From a virus: DNA of 20,757 nucleotides. Both the position numbers and the translations under genes were made by a program. The DNA lies in IMG/VR virus record IMGVR_UViG_3300031578_000418, positions 1 through 20,757 of that record. One strand, given 5' to 3'. The notes under the pieces were generated by a model, which was not told the DNA's origin, did no database searches, and saw only the letters and a list, made by a program, of their open reading frames with translations. Shown here piece after piece: positions 6,037 to 12,573 of this stretch. Each line of letters begins with the position of its first letter. Position 1 is the first letter of the stretch.

Positions 6037-6398
6037 TTGACTGACTCCTTATCTGTTTCAGGTTTAGGGGTATACTTTAGGTCCCATTGATACATCCCAT
6101 AGAAACACAAGATATGAGTTGCAAACCAGAATAAAGTTAACCACCACCATCCCAAAGCAATGCACGTTAGAAAGTTGAAAGTATATGTAACAACAAAAGG
6201 TTTCATGGGTTTGACTCTAGCTTTCATTATGGCAAGCCATGTAAAAACAATCATTACAAAAGAAGACCAAAATGTGTAAATATTTTCAGCCCATTTTTGT
6301 TGGAAGACCCCACCAATGACTCCAATGAATAGGAATACAATAAGCAGTCCGAGAGTTATAAAATTCTTTTTCGTTAACGGTTGTGATCCATTCTTCAT
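6033..6398 (-). CDS. Multi-pass inner-membrane protein
   Basis: A 121-residue protein of unknown function. Hydrophobic segments lie at about residues 13-32, 40-58 and 66-102; the last may be two closely spaced helices, giving three or four in all. It has basic loops (KKN at ~10, KARVKPMK at ~59-66) and is rich in Trp and Phe (GWWWLTLFWF). The C-terminus is hydrophilic and charged (KPETDKESVK). By the positive-inside rule the loop at 59-66 is probably cytoplasmic. AAGGAGATG precedes the ATG. It overlaps the CreA-like gene at its 3' end and starts 12 bases after the radical SAM stop, so it belongs to the same operon. A role with the exported CreA-like protein in the envelope is inferred only from this arrangement. 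Confidence 0.75.
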   Translation of the reverse strand: MKNGSQPLTKKNFITLGLLIVFLFIGVIGGVFQQKWAENIYTFWSSFVMIVFTWLAIMKARVKPMKPFVVTYTFNFLTCIALGWWWLTLFWFATHILCFYGMYQWDLKYTPKPETDKESVK

Positions 6399-6410
6399 AA
6401 TAACATCTCC

Positions 6411-7430
6411 TTATAATTCTAATGGGCATTTGTCCTTTTGTTTTCGTAACATTCTCCGAAACTTTTTAAATGGTTTTGAATTGTTCCAGATCTCTTTAAT
6501 GTCTTTTTTTCCAATGGAAATTGCCCATTCTCCTTTGTTTGCAAAACTACATGGCATTAGTTTCATATCCGGAGTAATATATGCTGACATCCTTGCACCT
6601 TCACAAGTATCAATTGATAGTTGTTGAAGTTCGGTAGGAGTACTCTTTTTCAAAACGTGATTACAAAGGCAAGAATCCATCCCAACTTTAAATTTTGCTT
6701 TGGAGTTAAAAATAAGACTTGAGAAGACACCAAATTGATATTCAGTTGGCCTCATATCAATTAAGTTTTCCCCTGCTCCTGCTGGTTTGAATAGAAGAAA
6801 TATCACAGCATTAAGTCTATTAATGTCAACCAAAGTGTTTCTTCCAGTTGAATAACCTTGTACTTCCCATGGATTTCTTCCATATAGAATTTTTATAGCG
6901 TCTCCAAATGATCCTTGTGAGAAGATCATATGAATGTTAGTTTTAATTCCAGCATCCATAAACCTTTCAATAGCTTCATATGTAGTTGGAGTATGATAAT
7001 CGCTAACGGCTACGGCACCACACATTTTCGAGATTTCAATTTCGTCATCTGTTAAATCGATCCCGCTTGTCGTATAGTTTGGCATGACATTATTTTCTCG
7101 GGCGTATTCAATGATTTCTTTGAAGTTCTCATGTTTATTGGGATCACCTCTTCCTCCCAATGCAACTTGATTCGTGTGATGCTTCACTTGATCAACGATG
7201 CTTTTAAAATCTTCCAATTTCATGTTCGGATTGTTTTGATGTCCTTGGTAACAAAATGCACATTTATTTACACAAGTCCCCATTACCCCAATGTCTAATA
7301 ACGAGGGGAGCTGTAGTGAGAATGGATCTGGTTTTCCATTAGCTCCTCTCATCATCTCAAATCCTGACTGTGGATCGAAGAATATTTCGTAGTCATCATT
7401 GATAAAACATTTAATTTTTCTTTCACTCAT
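6411..7430 (-). CDS. Radical SAM enzyme with SPASM-like C-terminus
   Basis: A 339-residue protein. Cys53, Cys57 and Cys60 (CVNKCAFC) form the CxxxCxxC site that binds the 4Fe-4S cluster with S-adenosylmethionine. The following GGRGDPNKH (~92-100) fits the SAM-contacting region, and TTSGIDLTDDE (~120-130) and HTPTTYEAIERFMDAGIKTNIH (in ~146-167) fit later barrel strands. The C-terminal part has Cys254, Cys256, Cys276, Cys294 and Cys335, including CEGARMSAYITPDMKLMPCS. This is the pattern of a SPASM or related auxiliary-cluster domain, ending abruptly at CPLEL. Such enzymes often modify peptides or proteins. The start codon shares a base with the stop of the upstream acidic membrane protein, which makes that protein a candidate substrate or partner. 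The substrate is unknown. Confidence 0.85.
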   Translation of the reverse strand: MSERKIKCFINDDYEIFFDPQSGFEMMRGANGKPDPFSLQLPSLLDIGVMGTCVNKCAFCYQGHQNNPNMKLEDFKSIVDQVKHHTNQVALGGRGDPNKHENFKEIIEYARENNVMPNYTTSGIDLTDDEIEISKMCGAVAVSDYHTPTTYEAIERFMDAGIKTNIHMIFSQGSFGDAIKILYGRNPWEVQGYSTGRNTLVDINRLNAVIFLLFKPAGAGENLIDMRPTEYQFGVFSSLIFNSKAKFKVGMDSCLCNHVLKKSTPTELQQLSIDTCEGARMSAYITPDMKLMPCSFANKGEWAISIGKKDIKEIWNNSKPFKKFRRMLRKQKDKCPLEL

Positions 7431-7771
7431 TATAATTTGACTCCTTCTTCGGGTCCGTTCTCTGGTTTTGGTTGGTTAGTTTCTATCTCTGGGATCGGGG
7501 TCTTTTCTTTTTCTATTTTTTCATCTTCCCCTTCCTCTTGAGCGTCTTTATTGATTGCTTTTTCAAAAGACTCCTTTGCCTTTATAATTAGTTCTTTCAC
7601 TTCCGGTTTAATTTCTTCAATTGCCTCTTTCACTTCTTCGATGACCCCTTTATCCTTATCATGAATAACCACCTCTTTTTTATTAGCATCATCATCAAAA
7701 AATATATTGTAAAGAAAGATCAAAAAGAAAATTCCTGCCAAACTAATTCCGCCTCCTGAACTTTTACTCAC
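7430..7771 (-). CDS. Membrane-anchored acidic coiled-coil-like protein
   Basis: A 113-residue protein starting at GTG with AAAGGAGG six bases upstream. A short Ser/Gly-rich N-terminus (SKSSGGGIS) is followed by a hydrophobic segment at ~10-25 (LAGIFFLIFLYNIFF). Then comes a strongly charged helix-prone stretch (~40-85, repeated EEVKEAIEEI/EVKELIIKAKES patterns) and a Pro/Glu-rich tail ending EGVKL. This fits a single-pass anchored protein with a soluble coiled-coil domain. It is the first gene of the four-gene minus-strand cassette, and its stop overlaps the radical SAM start (TAATG). No family was identified. It could be a partner, scaffold or target of the radical SAM enzyme; the sequence does not show which. 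Confidence 0.7.
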   Translation of the reverse strand: MSKSSGGGISLAGIFFLIFLYNIFFDDDANKKEVVIHDKDKGVIEEVKEAIEEIKPEVKELIIKAKESFEKAINKDAQEEGEDEKIEKEKTPIPEIETNQPKPENGPEEGVKL

Positions 7772-7827
7772 AAAATTCCTCCTTTCAAGTCAAATAGATA
7801 ATATCAAGAATTCATTTTCATTTAGTT

Positions 7828-7842
7828 ATTAATATATATAGT
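7828..7842 (-). promoter_or_regulatory. Putative minus-directed phage promoter element, copy 2
   Basis: ACTATATATATTAAT on the minus strand, identical to 1614-1628. It lies about 57 bases before the GTG at 7771 and heads the radical SAM/CreA-like cassette. Confidence 0.5.
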
Positions 7843-7867
7843 TTTAAGATCTTTTACTTGTACTTTC

Positions 7868-7884
7868 TAAGAACAAAATATAAA
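7868..7884 (+). promoter_or_regulatory. Putative plus-directed phage promoter element, copy 3
   Basis: TAAGAACAAAATATAAA, an exact 17-base match to 2680-2696. It lies 19 bases before the ATG at 7904 and heads the long tail operon. Confidence 0.6.
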
Positions 7885-7903
7885 ATGAGGTTGTGGTATT
7901 AAA

Positions 7904-8440
7904 ATGGGAAAAAAATATATTGAACCAATAGATTTTGGATTAGAGTCTTTATTTCCTGTTGATTCCTTCCCGGAAGTACCAGAACGGAAAAAGAAAAGAC
8001 ATATAATACGATCACTTTACCCAGAGAGCAAACTTGAAAATATACCGAGAAGAGCAATGATCGACCTTGATGGAACCATTCACAAATATTCAAAAGGATA
8101 TAGTGATGGCACTATTTATGACGATCCGTTTGCAGGAGCGAGAAAGGTTATTGAATGGTTAAAAAGATTAGGTTACGAAATAGTTATTTTTACCACTCGT
8201 GCGTCACAAAAAAATGCTGCCGAACATGGTGGCGATCATAAAGAAGAGATCCAAAAAGTAGGAAAGTGGCTGGATAAGCACGGGATTCATTTTGACAGAA
8301 TTACAGCAGAAAAATTAGCAGCCGATTTTTATATCGACGATAAAGCGATTCATATACAAGATGGGAATTGGGATGAAGTTCTCAAAGTTATCCAAAAACG
8401 AATTAACTATAAAGTTGCTGAAGCAACGTGGAGGTTATAA
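7904..8440 (+). CDS. HAD-superfamily hydrolase-like protein
   Basis: A 178-residue protein. All four HAD motifs can be placed. Motif I is DLDGT at 54-58, with Asp54 as nucleophile and Asp56 as acid/base. Motif II is the threonine in FTTRAS (~96-101). Motif III is Lys137 in TAEKLAAD. Motif IV is the acidic pair in FYIDDKAI (Asp145, Asp146). The active site is therefore intact and a phosphatase or phosphotransferase activity on a small substrate is likely. About 47 residues precede the domain, with a basic EVPERKKKRH stretch. A cap insertion between motifs I and II is small. It opens the tail operon, four bases before the tube start. The ribosome-binding site is weak (GAGG, spaced ~13). Its metabolic substrate cannot be read from sequence. 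Confidence 0.8.
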   Translation: MGKKYIEPIDFGLESLFPVDSFPEVPERKKKRHIIRSLYPESKLENIPRRAMIDLDGTIHKYSKGYSDGTIYDDPFAGARKVIEWLKRLGYEIVIFTTRASQKNAAEHGGDHKEEIQKVGKWLDKHGIHFDRITAEKLAADFYIDDKAIHIQDGNWDEVLKVIQKRINYKVAEATWRL

Positions 8441-8443
8441 GAA

Positions 8444-9184
8444 ATGAAAAGTTCATTTTCTGAAGTACAGAACAATTTTTATACCAGAAAACTAGGCGGA
8501 ACATCTATTGGTGTTGCTGATCCTTATGTAACTGGGTATCACTTTATTTGGTTTGATAAGATTCCAAACGGACTAGCAAAAGCAATCCAATTAAATAATT
8601 CTGGTATTGCTGGCGGAAGTGGTATTCAAGATGAGCAAGAAATAAAGAAAGTATTAGCAGCAACATGCCTTTCTGTTACACCACCTGGAGGAACTCTAAA
8701 TAAAGTTGAGTACACTGGATTAGGCGGAGTAAAGTGGGCAGTTCCTGGTAATATTGATTATGGTAATACAGTATCTGTAAAATTCTTTGAATTTAATAAG
8801 ACTCCAATCCTGGATATTATGCACGGTTGGGTTAAATTAATTAGAGATTATAGAACTGGTGTAGCTTCTGCATCTCTAGAAGACGGAGCAGAAGGTATTG
8901 GTTATTCAAAAAGAACATATGCTGGTTTAATGTATTACTGGACTACAGCTCCTGATGGTGTTACAGTTGAATATTATGCATGCTATGATGGCATGTTTCC
9001 AGCAAAAGATCCACAGGATTTATTCACAAGTGATGTAGAAACTGTTGGAAGACTGGACGTTGAAATTGAGTTTAACGTCGATTATGCTTGGCATGAACCT
9101 TGGGTCTTCAAAAAATGCCAGGGATTTGCTCAAGGCATGTTCAAGGAAAGTAAAAGCAAAGTTCTAGCTTATAATAACTCATAA
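8444..9184 (+). CDS. gp19: Tail tube protein (T4 gp19-like)
   Basis: A 246-residue protein, longer than T4 gp19 (163). It stacks in rings to make the inner tail tube through which DNA passes. Diagnostic features lie in the middle: SVTPPGGTLNKVEYTGLGG (~77-95), KWAVPGNIDYGNTVSVKFFEF, then PILDIMHGWVKLIRDYR. This is the gp19-type fold with an aromatic 'F.e......i..W...iRD.r' block. The C-terminal half holds a second strand set (YYWTTAPDGVTVEYYACYDG and VGRLDVEIEFNVDYAWHEP). GGAGG lies 13 bases before the ATG. It is followed at once by cysteine-rich genes, not by the portal gene as in T4. Confidence 0.85.
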   Translation: MKSSFSEVQNNFYTRKLGGTSIGVADPYVTGYHFIWFDKIPNGLAKAIQLNNSGIAGGSGIQDEQEIKKVLAATCLSVTPPGGTLNKVEYTGLGGVKWAVPGNIDYGNTVSVKFFEFNKTPILDIMHGWVKLIRDYRTGVASASLEDGAEGIGYSKRTYAGLMYYWTTAPDGVTVEYYACYDGMFPAKDPQDLFTSDVETVGRLDVEIEFNVDYAWHEPWVFKKCQGFAQGMFKESKSKVLAYNNS

Positions 9185-9196
9185 GGATTCTATAAT

Positions 9197-9691
9197 ATGA
9201 TAAACCTTAGATTAGTTGCCTATTTGATGGTTTATGAATCTAATCTTAGTAAACCAGCTAAATTACAGCTGGTTAACTTTTTGAAAGAAGCAACTGAACC
9301 ACAGATTAAGTTATTTGTAGTAGAGGGAAGAGTTGGTAATGTTTCCCAGAAGCAGGAATTGGAGCTAGATTCTATATTAGAGGTAGCTCCAATTGCTGCC
9401 TACTATGCTTCTTCAATTGTATGGGGTGCAGCAATTGGGTTAGCTATGAAAGCATTTAATAAATACTTTGGAGAAGCAGCCAAAGCATGTGCTGAAAAGA
9501 GAGGGAGAGAAAAGAAACTGTGTATGAATGTTTATACAGTGAGAGCTTATCAACAAAAAATTACTGTCCTTAAAACGGAAGCTGGAAAATGTAATCAAAC
9601 GGCTGATCCAAAAAAATGTAGTGAAAAATTTATTAAAAATATAAAAGTTATTGAAAAACAATTGATAAAAATAAGATCAAAAATGCTTTAA
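9197..9691 (+). CDS. Cysteine-module protein with helical N-domain (module copy A)
   Basis: A 164-residue protein of unknown function. Residues ~8-47 form a small helical domain (NLSKPAKLQLVNFLKEATEP) shared with the next gene. Residues ~65-90 are hydrophobic (IAAYYASSIVWGAAIGLAM), perhaps a membrane or core helix. Then comes a basic cysteine region: Cys98 and Cys109, spaced 10 apart, followed by Cys132 and Cys141 in a KC-x8-C pair, and a long amphipathic helix. The same plan occurs twice in the protein at 11434-12573, but there each of the first two positions is a CX3C pair. Here the outer cysteines are Ala94 and Tyr113. AAGGA lies nine bases before the ATG. Its place between tube and baseplate genes suggests a tail component or assembly factor. 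Confidence 0.7.
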   Translation: MINLRLVAYLMVYESNLSKPAKLQLVNFLKEATEPQIKLFVVEGRVGNVSQKQELELDSILEVAPIAAYYASSIVWGAAIGLAMKAFNKYFGEAAKACAEKRGREKKLCMNVYTVRAYQQKITVLKTEAGKCNQTADPKKCSEKFIKNIKVIEKQLIKIRSKML

Positions 9692-9704
9692 CAAGGAGCC
9701 AAAA

Positions 9705-9917
9705 ATGAGAAGAGACTTAGAACTAAAATTATTTGCTGCTGAATCAGTTGCGGGTTCTCGACTATCAAAAGCAGCAAAACTTCAACTGATGAATTTCATC
9801 GAACATGATGCAAGCGATGCACAAATAAAAGCTCTTATCATGGATGGAAAAGTAACACAGTTGGATGAGTTAGCAGAGCAAGTTGTACATGATAGATGGA
9901 CTGCTTTAATATCTTAA
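9705..9917 (+). CDS. Stand-alone copy of the helical domain of the preceding protein
   Basis: A 70-residue protein, AAGGAG six bases before the ATG. Residues ~19-50 (RLSKAAKLQLMNFIEHDASD and QIKALIMDGKV) match residues ~17-46 of the preceding protein: LSK-AKLQL-NF, then QIK and a G-V end. Unlike that protein it has no hydrophobic segment and no cysteine; it ends with an acidic, helix-prone tail (QLDELAEQVVHDRWTALIS). It may be a soluble partner or a duplicate that lost its C-terminal module. No remnant of the cysteine module is seen after the stop. Function unknown. Confidence 0.65.
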   Translation: MRRDLELKLFAAESVAGSRLSKAAKLQLMNFIEHDASDAQIKALIMDGKVTQLDELAEQVVHDRWTALIS

Positions 9918-9960
9918 AAAGAAGTATTAAATAGATCCGAAAGGAAAGGAGATTAACAGA

Positions 9961-10755
9961 ATGACATTTACAGGATTTAATATTAAGTACCCGGAGTATG
10001 AAGTAGTAACACCTCAAACAAAGCATTCATTCACATTACGAAGTTTGAATGTTCAAGAAGAAGAAAAACTAAAAGGGAGTATGATTTCTCCACAAAAAAT
10101 CGCAGAGCATTTAAATCAATGTTTATTTGATTCTATAGTTAAGAAACCTGACGTAATTAAAAATCTTGATACATTTTTAAGGAATGTAACATTAAAAGAT
10201 AGGGATGCTCTCTTATATGGTTTATATCATGTTACATATGAAGAGATTAGAAACTATGAACTCAAGTGTGGGTCATGTTCTAAACAATATCCAGTTACAG
10301 TTAAAGCATCTGATACATTCAATTTTACATCATATCCTCGCGCTGATATTTTAAAAGCAAGAATAAAAGTTGAGTTGCCGGCATCTCCGGGTGTAATTGC
10401 GATGATTAAGCAACCAACCCTATTTGATGAAGTTTCAAGTATGAGGACATTGAGTTCAAGACCAAACAGTACAATGGACTTAATAACTGAAACTCTTATC
10501 ATTGAATCTTTTGAGGAAGATATCCCAGATAAAACTGAACCAGTTGTATATAAAGATAAGGCAGATATTATTGATGCATATCTTACATTACCTGCTAAAG
10601 ACAAGCGAGAAATTTACAGAGCTTATAATGACCAATTTGGGCAATTTGGAGTTAAATTAAAAATGAAAAGTTATTGCCCAGCATGTGGCTTTGATGAAGA
10701 TCATGATATTGACTTAGTGGAAAACTTTTTTCGTTCATTATATGGGGCGGAGTGA
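9961..10755 (+). CDS. Baseplate hub assembly protein (T4_baseplate family, gp26-like)
   Basis: A 264-residue protein, AAAGGAGAT before the ATG. The opening (KYPEYEVVTPQTKHSFTLRS, then LNVQEEEKLKGS) and the block LKDRDALLYGLYHVTYEE (78-95) are the hallmarks of the T4_baseplate family. In T4 this is gp26, needed to assemble the baseplate hub. Two CxxC pairs (Cys103/Cys106 and Cys239/Cys242) are 133 residues apart and could form one zinc site, joining the two ends of the protein. The last 14 bases overlap the start of the next gene in another frame. As with tail assembly chaperones, it may act as a chaperone and not remain in the virion. The family call is good; the exact T4 equivalence is an inference. 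Confidence 0.75.
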   Translation: MTFTGFNIKYPEYEVVTPQTKHSFTLRSLNVQEEEKLKGSMISPQKIAEHLNQCLFDSIVKKPDVIKNLDTFLRNVTLKDRDALLYGLYHVTYEEIRNYELKCGSCSKQYPVTVKASDTFNFTSYPRADILKARIKVELPASPGVIAMIKQPTLFDEVSSMRTLSSRPNSTMDLITETLIIESFEEDIPDKTEPVVYKDKADIIDAYLTLPAKDKREIYRAYNDQFGQFGVKLKMKSYCPACGFDEDHDIDLVENFFRSLYGAE

Positions 10756-10966
10756 TAGCAAAGATGATGCTGTCGAGATTTATAGGAAATCCTCTTCCCT
10801 GGACGTTTATGCTTGCATGGAATTAAGTCACCAGGCATACGTACAGGTGATGGCCATGCCAGTTAAAAAGTTCTACGACTATCTTAAATGGAAAGCAGAA
10901 CTAGAAGAAGAAAAACAAAAACAAATAGATGAAGAATCACAAAAATTAAAAAATAAGAAATTTTAG
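10742..10966 (+). CDS. Small overlapping hub-assembly partner candidate (gp51-like position)
   Basis: A 74-residue protein whose ATG lies within the last codons of the preceding gene, in the +1 frame. The middle has YACMELSHQAYVQVMAMPVKKFYDYLKWKAE (~23-53), then a charged helix (EEEKQKQIDEESQKLKNKK). A short 'aY..v..MP...fydYL.WK..LEE' helix pair is common in small phage genes placed directly after hub-assembly genes; in T4 that partner is gp51. No Shine-Dalgarno sequence of normal strength or spacing is seen before the ATG, so translation probably depends on the upstream gene. A frameshift fusion to the preceding protein is an alternative. Confidence 0.6.
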   Translation: MGRSDSKDDAVEIYRKSSSLDVYACMELSHQAYVQVMAMPVKKFYDYLKWKAELEEEKQKQIDEESQKLKNKKF

Positions 10967-10977
10967 GATTAGAAAAT

Positions 10978-11421
10978 ATGTCAAATTTGTTAACTCGGTT
11001 TAAAAAAACAGTTGTTGGTTCTAATAAAAAGATTGGGGACTATTTGTCAAAAATTGATGTTTCAGGAGATTTTAAAAGAATTACTGACATTGAAGTTATA
11101 ATAGCATCCTGGAGTAATATTCTAATTACTCCAAAAAGAACATATCAGTTTGATCCAGAGTATGGAAGCAATCTTTATAAAATGATTTTTGAACCGACCG
11201 ATGATGCAACACTAGCCGAAATTACTAATGACGTTGTTAACTCATTAAGTTTATATGATAATAGGGCAATAATTAAAGATATTAATGTAATATTTTCAAC
11301 AAATTTAAAAGGGTTTAATGTTGCTATAGATGTTGAGTACCAAGGCGAGAAAGGACAACTTGAAGTTGTTATTGATGAGAATTCGTATTTCAAATTCTTT
11401 GAAGTACCAAACATAGTTTAA
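10978..11421 (+). CDS. gp25: Baseplate wedge protein (T4 gp25-like, GPW/gp25 family)
   Basis: A 147-residue protein, near the length of T4 gp25 (132). gp25 is a core wedge protein that links the baseplate to the first sheath ring. The family signature is clear: ASWSNILITPKRTYQFDPEY (43-62), then GSNLYKMIFEPTDDATLAEI. A 'SLYDNRAIIKDINVIFS' strand pair and a terminal VAIDVEYQGEKGQLEVVID segment follow. Older annotations call the family lysozyme-like, but no such activity is expected. Start ATG at 10978 with AGGA upstream, 11 bases after the previous stop. It lies upstream of gp6 with two genes between. Confidence 0.9.
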   Translation: MSNLLTRFKKTVVGSNKKIGDYLSKIDVSGDFKRITDIEVIIASWSNILITPKRTYQFDPEYGSNLYKMIFEPTDDATLAEITNDVVNSLSLYDNRAIIKDINVIFSTNLKGFNVAIDVEYQGEKGQLEVVIDENSYFKFFEVPNIV

Positions 11422-11433
11422 TAGGGAGTTAAT

Positions 11434-12573
11434 ATGGATAAAAAATTAATAACTGAAGTTGGTAAACAATTTCTTTTAGAGTTTGCAATTGGGGATCAAT
11501 TTCTTAAAGAAAATCTTACATTTAAAGAGCATGTTAAACTTTGCGGTGAAATAATGACCTTGGATTATGAAGGTGTAGCGACAGTATTCTCTGAAGACAT
11601 TAGAGAATTTGAAGGTAAGTTTTCTAAGTTTTTAAAATACGGACTTGCTGGAGTAGCCGGAGCAACATTAGGTCTTAAAGCAGCAGGGTTAAAAGTTGGT
11701 TTACTCAAAGCTCCCGGTCTTGCTATGTTTGCTTTATATTTATTCAGAAAAGCAACAGACCCATGTGAAAGAGCATGCTTTAGAACTATGCCGATGTCTG
11801 CGAAAAGGGATGCGTGTAAACTTGAATGTAAAGTTGATGCTGCTCGGCAACTTGTAAATGAGCTCAGATCTGAAATAGCAAAATGTAGACAATTTACTAA
11901 TCCTCCAAAATGTGAAAAGAAATTAATGAAGCAGTATATAAGATGGAGCAAAAAACTTCAAGAATTACTGATAAAATTGAGAGCTGTTAAAGCAGGTCAA
12001 GTTCAAAAAGTACGTAAAATAAGAGGCAAAGAACTTAGTAAAAGAGCAAACGCATTGTCAGATAGCGCCAATATTTCAACTTCAAGACTTGCTAAATTAA
12101 TATCTGAGAGTGAAGAAGTGAGAACCAGATTAACATTCAAAGAGCATTTATATCTATATAATAGTGTTAAAAAAAAAGTAATTGAAGAAGAACTGAAAGC
12201 TCCAAAGACTAAACCAATTACTCAAAAAATACTATCAGTTGGTCTTGTAACAGCAGCTGCAGTTATTCCATTGCCTGGTTTAGTTTTAGCAATGGTTCAT
12301 TTAACTGATGCAAATATATATAAGTGTGCAGTTAAATGCGCTAAATTAAAAAATGAAGAAGATAAAGTTTATTGTCACAAACGATGTAAACTTATGGGAA
12401 TTCAATGGACAATAAGTTATATTGAAGGTGAAAGAAGAAAATGTTCTGGCAAAAAGAAGGGTGTAATAAAATGTGAGGAGAAACTTCGTAAACTTGTTAG
12501 AAAATGGAAACTTAAAGAGATTGAAGCTAAAATTAGACTTGATACTTATAAAAGGAAAAAAGGTATTAGATAA
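11434..12573 (+). CDS. Internally duplicated cysteine-rich protein (module copies B1 and B2)
   Basis: A 379-residue, very basic protein made of two repeats. Each has a helical segment with LTFKEH (28-33 and 233-238), a hydrophobic stretch (~68-104 and ~266-290), a twin CX3C motif, a KC-x8/9-KC pair and a long Lys/Arg-rich helix. B1 cysteines are 111, 115, 128, 132, 151 and 160 (CX3C-X12-CX3C); B2 cysteines are 298, 302, 314, 318, 337 and 347 (CX3C-X11-CX3C). A related single module is in the protein at 9197. Twin CX3C in a helical hairpin normally gives two parallel disulfides, or a metal site. It lies between gp25 and a neck/baseplate-type gene, so a tail role is likely. A membrane-active or tube-internal role is possible. 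GGGAG precedes the ATG; the stop overlaps the next ATG (TAATG). Confidence 0.7.
   Translation: MDKKLITEVGKQFLLEFAIGDQFLKENLTFKEHVKLCGEIMTLDYEGVATVFSEDIREFEGKFSKFLKYGLAGVAGATLGLKAAGLKVGLLKAPGLAMFALYLFRKATDPCERACFRTMPMSAKRDACKLECKVDAARQLVNELRSEIAKCRQFTNPPKCEKKLMKQYIRWSKKLQELLIKLRAVKAGQVQKVRKIRGKELSKRANALSDSANISTSRLAKLISESEEVRTRLTFKEHLYLYNSVKKKVIEEELKAPKTKPITQKILSVGLVTAAAVIPLPGLVLAMVHLTDANIYKCAVKCAKLKNEEDKVYCHKRCKLMGIQWTISYIEGERRKCSGKKKGVIKCEEKLRKLVRKWKLKEIEAKIRLDTYKRKKGIR

Noticed and set aside
10254-10604. Minus-strand open frame opposite the gp26-like gene
   Set aside because: It is fully contained in a well-supported plus-strand gene and lacks a ribosome-binding site and any recognisable motif.
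11565-11951. Minus-strand open frame rich in Cys, Ser and His opposite the duplicated cysteine-rich gene
   Set aside because: Its composition is the antisense of the repeat module, and nothing supports its own translation.
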